The notes below the pieces were generated by a model. It worked only from the letters and a program-made list of their open reading frames with translations. It was not told the DNA's origin and searched no databases. The translations under genes were made by a program, and so were the position numbers. From NCBI GenBank assembly GCA_944324795.1, contig CALUXR010000001.1, positions 1 to 64,000 of the forward strand: a stretch of DNA of 64,000 nt, given 5' to 3'. Origin of the DNA: an uncultured Acholeplasmatales bacterium. Lineage in GTDB: Bacteria; Bacillota_I; Bacilli_A; Acholeplasmatales; Anaeroplasmataceae. Below, in pieces: positions 35,401-43,683 of this stretch. Position 1 is the first letter of the stretch. Each line of letters begins with the position of its first letter.

Positions 35401-38400
35401 AACTTCGATATCATGTTCATTACCATCATATGTAGTTTTTAATGAACTTTCATCTACATTTATATAATCTGATATATCTTTCGTATTAACATTAAATGTA
35501 ATTGTTACTTCTTCAGATTTATAATTACTATCTTTTGGTGTAAATGTAGCTTTATAACTATTACTTCCTGCACTATTTATTACTTCTTCATTATTTAACC
35601 AACTAAATGTACCTTGATCTGTATCATTTATTGTTAAATCACCAAGTTTATCTTCTACTGTAGCGCTAGATACATTAGGATTAGTTATTTCATAATCACT
35701 ACTATATGTACCTTGTGTTATTTCTAAAGTATTATTAGTAACTTCAAATATATAGTTAGTTGATGTAGCTTCTACACTATATGTATATGTATTAACTCCA
35801 TTTATTTCAGGTTTTGTTACTTTAATATCTAAACCAAGTAAATTATCAGCACTATCATTACCAACTAAACCAGTAATAGTATATTTCCATTCAGGTACTT
35901 TTAAATCTTTACTATAAGAAATAGTATTTACTGTTCCTTCTATCTTAGCCTCAGCTTTATTTATTGTTATTTCAATAGTCTTATTACCTATATAATAATC
36001 TGATACTATTTCATAAATATAATTATATTTACCTACATTTGTTCCTTTTTCTGATGTTAATTTAACTTCTACATCTTCATCATCTACACCTATACCTTTA
36101 ACAGTTGGCATAATTTCATTACCTGTATATGTAAATGTAGTAGTTGTCGCTTCTATAGTATTTGATATATCTTTCTTTTCTACTTTTATAGTGATTTTTG
36201 CTTTTACTATAGTCTCTCCATCAGTTGATGTAAATACTGCAACGTAATCATTTTCTCCTATAGTCTTTAACCCTAATTCACTATTATCCCATGACCATAT
36301 ACCATAATCTGATGTTGGAGTTTCTATATTGATAATACTATCACCATAGTATGCTGTTAATATTATTTCAGGTACTTCTACCTCTAATTTAACATTAATA
36401 ATAATACTACTTGCTTTATAATGTTCTGATTCAGATACACTTGCTGTTACTTCATATGTACCTGCATTCTTTATTGAATCTACTACTTCACCATTTAATT
36501 TATAACTTAATGTTATTTCTTGTTCATTATTATTAACACTAAAGTAGTCTAATATATCTTGATTTTGACCATTATATGTTAATGTTGGTATTTCTTCATT
36601 TGTTATAACACTTTCAAGTCTTAAACCAATTACTATTATTTCAAATTCTTCTTCTTTATAATTTGTAGTATCATATGGAATAAATTTAACTTTAATATTA
36701 TTATCACCAACTTCAATTATACCTTCACTAATTAATACAAATCTACCACCTTCAACATCTCCTAATTCTATTGAAGAAATATTTGTATTATATGGTAAAT
36801 CATCAATATTAGGTTTAGTAAATTGAATTGTAGCCTTTTCTATAACTAAAGTAACTACTTTACTACCACTATAATTATCATCATTTATAGTAATTGTTAT
36901 TTCTTTATTTCCAGCATTTACTTTATCATATTCACTTAATAAATAATTATATGAATTTTCTTTGTAAGAAATAGTAACTTCAATATTATGTTCATTACCA
37001 TCATATATAGCTTTTAATGAACTTTCATCTACATTTATATAATCTGATATATCTTTCGTATTAACATTAAATGTAATTGTTACTTCTTCAGATTTATAAT
37101 TACTATCTTTTGGTGTAAATGTAGCTTTATAACTATTACTTCCTGCACTATTTATTACTTCTTCATTATTTAACCAACTAAATGTACCTTGATCTGTATC
37201 ATTTATTGTTAAATCACCAAGTTTATCTTCTACTGTAGCGCTAGATACATTAGGATTAGTTATTTCATAATCACTACTATATGTACCTTGTGTTATTTCT
37301 AAAGTATTATTAGTAACTTCAAATATATAGTTAGTTGATGTAGCTTCTACACTATATGTATATGTATTAACTCCATTTATTTCAGGTTTTGTTACTTTAA
37401 TATCTAAACCAAGTAAATTATCAGCACTATCATTACCAACTAAACCAGTAATAGTATATTTCCATTCAGGTACTTTTAAATCTTTACTATAAGAAATAGT
37501 ATTTACTGTTCCTTCTATCTTAGCCTCAGCTTTATTTATTGTTATTTCAATAGTCTTATTACCTATATAATAATCTGATACTATTTCATAAATATAATTA
37601 TATTTACCTACATTTGTTCCTTTTTCTGATGTTAATTTAACTTCTACATCTTCATCATCTACACCTATACCTTTTACATTTGGTGTAATTTCATAACCTG
37701 TATATATAAATGTAGTAGTTGTTGCTGCTATAGTATTTGATATATCTTTCTTTTCAACATTAACTTTAATTTTAATTTCTTCAGATTCAGAACCATCAAT
37801 AGGACTAAATATAGCTATATAAGTGTGTTCGCCAATTTCTCGCAAATCAGTATTTGGCTCTTTCCATGACCAATTACCAAGTTCATCTTCAGCAATAAAG
37901 ACATCTTCTAATTTATCGCCATAATAAGCTATTTTTGTGTCTGTAGGTGCTTTAATAATTACTTCAACTTCAACCGTTATGCTATCAGCTAAATAGTGTT
38001 CTGATTCAGATACACTTGCTGTTACTTCATATGTACCTGCATTCTTTATTGAATCTACTACTTCACCATTTAATTTATAACTTAATGTTATTTGTTGTTC
38101 ACTATTATTAACACTAAAGTAATTTGATATATCTTGATTTTGACCATTATATGTTAATGTTGGTATTTCTTCATTTGTTATTACACTTTCAAGTCTTAAA
38201 CCAATTACTATTATTTCAAATTCTTCTTCTTTATAATTTGTAGTGTCATTTGGAATAAATTTAATTTTAATATTATTTTCACCAACTTCAATTATACCTT
38301 CACTAATTAATACAAATCTACCACCTTCAACATCTCCTAATTCTATTGAAGAAATATTTGTATTATATGGTAAATCATCAATATTAGGTTTAGTAAATTG

Positions 38401-41400
38401 AATTGTAGCCTTTTCTATAACTAAAGTAACTACTTTACTACCACTATAATTATCATCATTTATAGTAATTGTTATTTCTTTATTTCCAGCATTTACTTTA
38501 TCATATTCACTTAATAAATAATTATATGAATTTTCTTTGTAAGAAATAGTAACTTCAATATTATGTTCATTACCATCATATATAGCTTTTAATGAACTTT
38601 CATCTACATTTATATAATCTGATATATCTTTCGTATTAACATTAAATGTAATTGTTACTTCTTCAGATTTATAATTACTATCTTTTGGTGTAAATGTAGC
38701 TTTATAACTATTACTTCCTGCACTATTTATTACTTCTTCATTATTTAACCAACTAAATGTACCTTGATCTGTATCATTTATTGTTAAATCACCAAGTTTA
38801 TCTTCTACTGTAGCGCTAGATACATTAGGATTAGTTATTTCATAATCACTACTATATGTACCTTGTGTTATTTCTAAAGTATTATTAGTAACTTCAAATA
38901 TATAGTTAGTTGATGTAGCTTCTACACTATATGTATATGTATTAACTCCATTTATTTCAGGTTTTGTTACTTTAATATCTAAACCAAGTAAATTATCAGC
39001 ACTATCATTACCAACTAAACCAGTAATAGTATATTTCCATTCAGGTACTTTTAAATCTTTACTATAAGAAATAGTATTTACTGTTCCTTCTATCTTAGCC
39101 TCAGCTTTATTTATTGTTATTTCAATAGTCTTATTACCTATATAATAATCTGATACTATTTCATAAATATAATTATATTTACCTACATTTGTTCCTTTTT
39201 CTGATGTTAATTTAACTTCTACATCTTCATCATCTACACCTATACCTTTTACATTTGGTGTAATTTCATAACCTGTATATATAAATGTAGTAGTTGTTGC
39301 TGCTATAGTATTTGATATATCTTTCTTTTCAACTTTTATAGTGATTTTTGCTTTTACTATAGTTTCTCCATCATTTGATGTAAATACAGCAACGTAATCA
39401 TTTTCTCCTATAGTCTTTAACCCTAATTCACTATTATCCCATGACCATATACCATATTCAGATGTTGGAGTTTCTATATTAATAATTCCATCACCATAGT
39501 ATGCTGTTAATACTATTTCAGGTACTTCTACCTCTAATTTAACATTAATAATAATACTACTTGCTTTATAATGATCTGATTCAGATACACTTGCTGTTAC
39601 TTCATATGTACCTGCATTCTTTATTGAATCTACTACTTCATCATTTAATTTATAACTTAATGTTATTTGTTGTTCACTATTATTAACACTAAAGTATTTT
39701 AATATATCTTGAATTTGACCATTATATATTAATGTTGGTATTTCTTCATTTGTTATTACACTTTCAAGTCTTAAACCAATTACTATTATTTCAAATTCTT
39801 CTTCTTTATAATTTGTAGTATCATTTGGAATAAATTTAATTTTAATATTATTTTCACCAACTTCAATTATACCTTCACTAATTAATTCAAATCTACCACC
39901 TTCAACTTCTCCTAATTCTATTGAAGAAATATTTGTCTTATATGGTAAATCATCAATATTAGGTTTAGTAAATTGAATTGTAGCTTTTTCTATAACTAAA
40001 GTAACTTCTTTACTACCACTATAATTATCATCATTTATAGTAATTGTTATTTCTTTATTTCCAGCATTTACTTTATCATATTCACTTAATAAATAATTAT
40101 ATGAATTTTCTTTGTAAGAAATAGTAACTTCAATATTATGTTCATTACCATCATATATAGCTTTTAATGAACTTTCATCTACATTTATATAATCTGATAT
40201 ATCTTTCGTATTAACATTAAATGTAATTGTTACTTCTTCAGATTTATAATTACTATCTTTTGGTGTAAATGTAGCTTTATAACTATTACTTCCTGCACTA
40301 TTTATTACTTCTTCATTATTTAACCAACTAAATGTACCTTGATCTGTATCATTTATTGTTAAATCACCAAGTTTATCTTCTACTGTAGCGCTAGATACAT
40401 TAGGATTAGTTATTTCATAATCACTACTATATGTACCTTGTGTTATTTCTAAAGTATTATTAGTAACTTCAAATATATAGTTAGTTGATGTAGCTTCTAC
40501 ACTATATGTATATGTATTAACTCCATTTATTTCAGGTTTTGTTACTTTAATATCTAAACCAAGTAAATTATCAGCACTATCATTACCAACTAAACCAGTA
40601 ATAGTATATTTCCATTCAGGTACTTTTAAATCTTTACTATAAGAAATAGTATTTACTGTTCCTTCTATCTTAGCCTCAGCTTTATTTATTGTTATTTCAA
40701 TAGTCTTATTACCTATATAATAATCTGATACTATTTCATAACTATAGTTATATTTACCTACATTTATTTCTTTTTCTGATGTTAATTTAACTTCTACATC
40801 TTCATAGCCTCTTACTTTAGCAACTACATTTATTTCATTACCAATATAAACATATTCATTTTCATCGACAAATATTAAGTTGCTTAAGTCTTTTTTATTA
40901 GCTATAAATTCTATTTCTTTTTCTACCACTTCATAGTCATCAATAAGCGAAGGGGTGAAAATCATTAGAACTTTATTGTTTATACTATTAACTGTATAAC
41001 TTCCATCTTTAAATGTCCATTTACCTCTAGGATCGTTTTGAATAATATTACTATTAGTTAATATATCTTCAAATGTTGAATTAATAGTAGGGTCTTTTAT
41101 ATTTTCATATGTACCCTTTTCAACTATTAAATAACAATCTTCAAATGTAACATTATAATTTTTGTTTTCAGATACTAAATTATACTTATATTCTCCAACG
41201 CCATTTGGTTGATTTTGGAGAGTAGCTTTAATATTTAAATTATCAGAATTATAAATTTGACCTTTTTTAACTTCTAATTCACTTAAATATAATATTGTAT
41301 CTAAGCCATTTGTTTGCCACTTAACAACTTTATTTGGAATATAGATTGTAACACTAGTTGGATCAATAACATATGTACCATTTATTTCACCACTATAATT

Positions 41401-43680
41401 ATCATTATTAATTATAAATTTATAGTCATAGCTTCCAGCATCTATACTATCAACTAAAATAGAATCAACAACTAATTCATAATCTGATAATTCAACTTTA
41501 GGTTGTTGAATTTCTCCGTTATATACAAACTTATTGTTATCTATACTTAATTTGTTTGATAAATCTTTCTTATTAACATTAAATGTGATTGTTACTTCTT
41601 CGCTCTTATAATTGTTATCTTTTGGTGTAAATGTAGCTTTAGCTTCATAATTTTCACTAACTACAAGACTAATATTTTCATCAAGCCATTTAAAGACGCC
41701 TTGTGAATTATAGCTAGATAAATCAATATCTGCTAAAGTCATTTCATACGTAGCATTATTAATTATTGGTAAATCAATATTATAATCAAGACTATATGTA
41801 CCTTGTGTTACTTCTAAACTGTTATTAATAACTTCAAATATATAGTTAGTTGATGTAGCTTCTATATTATATTTATATGTATTAACACCATTTACTTCAG
41901 GTTTTGTAACTTCAACATTTAAACCAAGTAAACATTCTACCTTATCATCACCAACTAAACCAGTAATTTCATATTTCCAATCAGGTATAACTAAATCTTT
42001 ACTATAAGAAACAGTATTTGCTGTTCCTTCTATTTTAGCTTCAGCTTTATTTATCACATATTGACCAGATGTATATCCTTGATAACATTCATCATCGATC
42101 TCTAAAGCATAGTTGTATGTACCCGCATTAATATTATCACCTGTGTTATTTATAACATTAACTGTTAAACCATCTTCGATAATATATTTAGTTGGTTTTT
42201 GAATTTCACCATTATAAGTAAATTCTAAATCATTAGCTGATATACTAATTACCTTTTTACCTACTATCACATCAACTTCCACTTCAACAGTATTAAAATT
42301 AGGGTTAGTAGGTGTAAAAATTAAAGTAATTGGATAATTACCAACCTTATCTAAAACTATTGAATCATCCTTATAAGTGAAAATACCATCATTATCACTT
42401 TGAGGAATTTCAACATCACTAAGTTTATCTAAATAACTAGCCGTAATTGTTGGTAAAGATATTTCATCTTCAGAATATGAATATTTATCAATTTTAATGT
42501 TGCCACCATTAACATTAATATCATAATTTTGATAGTAAGGACTTTCTTCATCAATTTCTACAATAAAATTGGTATTACCAACTGTTAAAGTAGGTATACT
42601 TATATTAATTTCAATTTCTTCTCCATCAATAAAATTGCCATCATATGTGATGTTAGCAACCTCTTTATCGTTGACATAAACAATATTTTCCTTTATAGAA
42701 ACAACATCACCAAAAATAACATTGATGCTTGGTAAATTAATAGTTATTTTAGCTTTAGAAATTTTATAATCACCTTCAACTAATCCTTCATAATTTGAAT
42801 CATCTATTTCAAAACGATATTCATAATCTCCAGGAGCTTTTTGAGGTATAGATGTTAAGATTTCTAAATTATCTAATCCTTCAGGCAATTTATATGTTGG
42901 AAGTTGTTCTTGTCCGTTATATATTAATGATGTATTATCAACAACTATATTGACTTTTTGCTTAATAACTCTTAAAGTTATTTCTTTTGTTACATCAGCA
43001 AGCGTTGTATCTGTAGGAATAAATCTAGCAACTGCTTTATGAATCGTTCCAGCATTACCTAAATTAGCAATTTCATCTATAGTCCATTTACCATATTCAT
43101 TAGATGGTAGCACTAAATTAGCTAAAGATGAATCATATTCAATATCTATTACTAAATCAATATTAGGTATTTTACTGCTTGTAATGCTAAATAACGCTTT
43201 AGTTTCAAGATTATCAGTTAAAGTTGGGAAATTTTTTCCATAATCCCATCCTATAAAATCTAAATCATTTTTATTAGGATTTTCAGGTATTATTACTTCA
43301 TTTGAACTTAAAACCATTTGCTTGTCATAAATAGCATTATCAACAAGAAAAACAACTTCATATTTTACAATATAATCAATTGTAATAGTTGCTTCATTAT
43401 AATTTAAAGTTACTTGATTTTCACCTATTTTGTTAGTTTCTCCACCACTAACAACTAAATCATTAGTAACATTTACTTCAGTTCCATGATTACCTATAAG
43501 TTCAACACCAGTAAAATCAATCATCTCATTATATTTTACAACTTCATTGAAAGTATCAGTAACTGTAAAAGTAAATTTTTCATCTTTTATATTAGCCTTA
43601 CTACAAGAAGATAAGACTAATATTAGTCCAATTACAAATGTGAGAAAAAATCCACAAGTTTTCTTTTTCAGAATAATCAA
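32416..43680 (-). CDS. Giant repeat lipoprotein with C-terminal beta-helix
   Basis: A 3754-residue predicted surface lipoprotein (lipobox LSSC, Cys26). After a diverged N-terminal part (to about residue 950) come 3.5 nearly identical 525-residue units. Each unit contains several MBG/YDG-like beta-sandwich domains with cores such as ITVKYNG- or FTYTGNEI-type strands and KDISN linkers. The last 600 residues contain a parallel beta-helix-like segment (NVINNTYINGGLRGIRILSNLTLNNV). No sortase motif or catalytic site is seen. It could be an adhesin or scaffold. It is last in a tight operon with a BIG2 protein and an ABC exporter (three bases from the upstream gene). Confidence 0.75.
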   Translation of the reverse strand: MIILKKKTCGFFLTFVIGLILVLSSCSKANIKDEKFTFTVTDTFNEVVKYNEMIDFTGVELIGNHGTEVNVTNDLVVSGGETNKIGENQVTLNYNEATITIDYIVKYEVVFLVDNAIYDKQMVLSSNEVIIPENPNKNDLDFIGWDYGKNFPTLTDNLETKALFSITSSKIPNIDLVIDIEYDSSLANLVLPSNEYGKWTIDEIANLGNAGTIHKAVARFIPTDTTLADVTKEITLRVIKQKVNIVVDNTSLIYNGQEQLPTYKLPEGLDNLEILTSIPQKAPGDYEYRFEIDDSNYEGLVEGDYKISKAKITINLPSINVIFGDVVSIKENIVYVNDKEVANITYDGNFIDGEEIEINISIPTLTVGNTNFIVEIDEESPYYQNYDINVNGGNIKIDKYSYSEDEISLPTITASYLDKLSDVEIPQSDNDGIFTYKDDSIVLDKVGNYPITLIFTPTNPNFNTVEVEVDVIVGKKVISISANDLEFTYNGEIQKPTKYIIEDGLTVNVINNTGDNINAGTYNYALEIDDECYQGYTSGQYVINKAEAKIEGTANTVSYSKDLVIPDWKYEITGLVGDDKVECLLGLNVEVTKPEVNGVNTYKYNIEATSTNYIFEVINNSLEVTQGTYSLDYNIDLPIINNATYEMTLADIDLSSYNSQGVFKWLDENISLVVSENYEAKATFTPKDNNYKSEEVTITFNVNKKDLSNKLSIDNNKFVYNGEIQQPKVELSDYELVVDSILVDSIDAGSYDYKFIINNDNYSGEINGTYVIDPTSVTIYIPNKVVKWQTNGLDTILYLSELEVKKGQIYNSDNLNIKATLQNQPNGVGEYKYNLVSENKNYNVTFEDCYLIVEKGTYENIKDPTINSTFEDILTNSNIIQNDPRGKWTFKDGSYTVNSINNKVLMIFTPSLIDDYEVVEKEIEFIANKKDLSNLIFVDENEYVYIGNEINVVAKVRGYEDVEVKLTSEKEINVGKYNYSYEIVSDYYIGNKTIEITINKAEAKIEGTVNTISYSKDLKVPEWKYTITGLVGNDSADNLLGLDIKVTKPEINGVNTYTYSVEATSTNYIFEVTNNTLEITQGTYSSDYEITNPNVSSATVEDKLGDLTINDTDQGTFSWLNNEEVINSAGSNSYKATFTPKDSNYKSEEVTITFNVNTKDISDYINVDESSLKAIYDGNEHNIEVTISYKENSYNYLLSEYDKVNAGNKEITITINDDNYSGSKEVTLVIEKATIQFTKPNIDDLPYKTNISSIELGEVEGGRFELISEGIIEVGENNIKIKFIPNDTTNYKEEEFEIIVIGLRLESVITNEEIPTLIYNGQIQDILKYFSVNNSEQQITLSYKLNDEVVDSIKNAGTYEVTASVSESDHYKASSIIINVKLEVEVPEIVLTAYYGDGIINIETPTSEYGIWSWDNSELGLKTIGENDYVAVFTSNDGETIVKAKITIKVEKKDISNTIAATTTTFIYTGYEITPNVKGIGVDDEDVEVKLTSEKGTNVGKYNYIYEIVSDYYIGNKTIEITINKAEAKIEGTVNTISYSKDLKVPEWKYTITGLVGNDSADNLLGLDIKVTKPEINGVNTYTYSVEATSTNYIFEVTNNTLEITQGTYSSDYEITNPNVSSATVEDKLGDLTINDTDQGTFSWLNNEEVINSAGSNSYKATFTPKDSNYKSEEVTITFNVNTKDISDYINVDESSLKAIYDGNEHNIEVTISYKENSYNYLLSEYDKVNAGNKEITITINDDNYSGSKVVTLVIEKATIQFTKPNIDDLPYNTNISSIELGDVEGGRFVLISEGIIEVGENNIKIKFIPNDTTNYKEEEFEIIVIGLRLESVITNEEIPTLTYNGQNQDISNYFSVNNSEQQITLSYKLNGEVVDSIKNAGTYEVTASVSESEHYLADSITVEVEVIIKAPTDTKIAYYGDKLEDVFIAEDELGNWSWKEPNTDLREIGEHTYIAIFSPIDGSESEEIKIKVNVEKKDISNTIAATTTTFIYTGYEITPNVKGIGVDDEDVEVKLTSEKGTNVGKYNYIYEIVSDYYIGNKTIEITINKAEAKIEGTVNTISYSKDLKVPEWKYTITGLVGNDSADNLLGLDIKVTKPEINGVNTYTYSVEATSTNYIFEVTNNTLEITQGTYSSDYEITNPNVSSATVEDKLGDLTINDTDQGTFSWLNNEEVINSAGSNSYKATFTPKDSNYKSEEVTITFNVNTKDISDYINVDESSLKAIYDGNEHNIEVTISYKENSYNYLLSEYDKVNAGNKEITITINDDNYSGSKVVTLVIEKATIQFTKPNIDDLPYNTNISSIELGDVEGGRFVLISEGIIEVGDNNIKVKFIPYDTTNYKEEEFEIIVIGLRLESVITNEEIPTLTYNGQNQDILDYFSVNNNEQEITLSYKLNGEVVDSIKNAGTYEVTASVSESEHYKASSIIINVKLEVEVPEIILTAYYGDSIINIETPTSDYGIWSWDNSELGLKTIGENDYVAVFTSTDGETIVKAKITIKVEKKDISNTIEATTTTFTYTGNEIMPTVKGIGVDDEDVEVKLTSEKGTNVGKYNYIYEIVSDYYIGNKTIEITINKAEAKIEGTVNTISYSKDLKVPEWKYTITGLVGNDSADNLLGLDIKVTKPEINGVNTYTYSVEATSTNYIFEVTNNTLEITQGTYSSDYEITNPNVSSATVEDKLGDLTINDTDQGTFSWLNNEEVINSAGSNSYKATFTPKDSNYKSEEVTITFNVNTKDISDYINVDESSLKTTYDGNEHDIEVTISYKENSYNYSLSEYDKVNAGDKEITITINDDNYSGNKVVTLVINKKTAILAANSQTMNFGENVPDLKYVVNNLAPNDSEDVLGIVVTKPTVTDVITYQYVINYNKNGNYELEITGDLSLIVNKGNYDIDSILKPTVGVITIGMDYANISITQKDDRGIFSITNNGIIGKNNVLNLHFEPKDNRYNSFDTTMTFTFKKVDISDQIIVPDERTFTYTGEPITFEASIDSSYGVTLKYSDNVQTNIGNYETSITIVENDYYEGSTFTNWSIVAPNYDDLDKPEFENVEYLDYLRDLVFDANADYRGTYSITNPNIQIDVVGEYEITLTFTPHDTNVAPKEVKVTIQVNKKDISENINVVINETLIYNGQEQTPTANVTISGYEQYNISPTFEPTSGTNAGQHDYVVNIIDNDFFTGSKTGKYNINKAQVKIAINCDDVTYLPDLVIDSDHFKYSLVNGQFYGNDSSGLVFKVDNDAIINGGYGKYPVTVEFANENYDLSYDPFNLIVNRKYDYDEINISKAMQDSEESIYTPIYGPNNMILGIMLNGTYNTEFKANDLKVTLTTNTGAISALTRVDQNINGYYITLNLTGFSTTTEVTLTLALKEAPKEVYSNLKIKVMNGVTNITTINETKAWAINTNSVLNNDLVYNPKNDTNGYSFVDNRLVYTSKYIEGAQNASNGVIVVSGNSTLYGNGYKIDGSLLAVANSNTSKKFIQLSNGNLDNMELKLGIASTYDREANFNIGSAVIETSGNNVINNTYINGGLRGIRILSNLTLNNVRFKNNVVANEIYSDGNATQFDVYFNNVIIDGIVDKNGQDVISYTLGILFFPGGGGDGMANFHYKKLHFNNFKYLGWVDSASAVELVNRLVQGLGSLAASLGKFSEKDIKQCFATDTIVKINGKEYVNLALVVPTEIAVTSAKLSSDWDDSTNLEGFNGYIVKEAKKTLASFIPITIAKVKIYLNNINDSSFDYSEHFKMSGSTPIGVIELSDFIFHY
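35269..40806 (-). repeat. 1575-bp in-frame tandem repeat (about 3.5 copies)
   Basis: The same landmark strings recur at exactly 1575-bp intervals: AACTAAAGTAAC at 35269, 36844, 38419 and 39994, and TATCTTAGCCTC at 35941, 37516, 39091 and 40666. Large parts are identical at DNA level, including silent sites, while other parts differ by a few codons. 1575 bp is 525 codons, so the protein frame is kept. A diverged older copy of part of the unit lies at about 41560-42060. Confidence 0.95.
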
Positions 43681-43683
43681 CTC

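Noticed and set aside
35269-40806. Long regular repeats considered as a CRISPR array
   Set aside because: Units are 1575 bp, coding and in frame; there are no short repeats with unique spacers and no cas genes.
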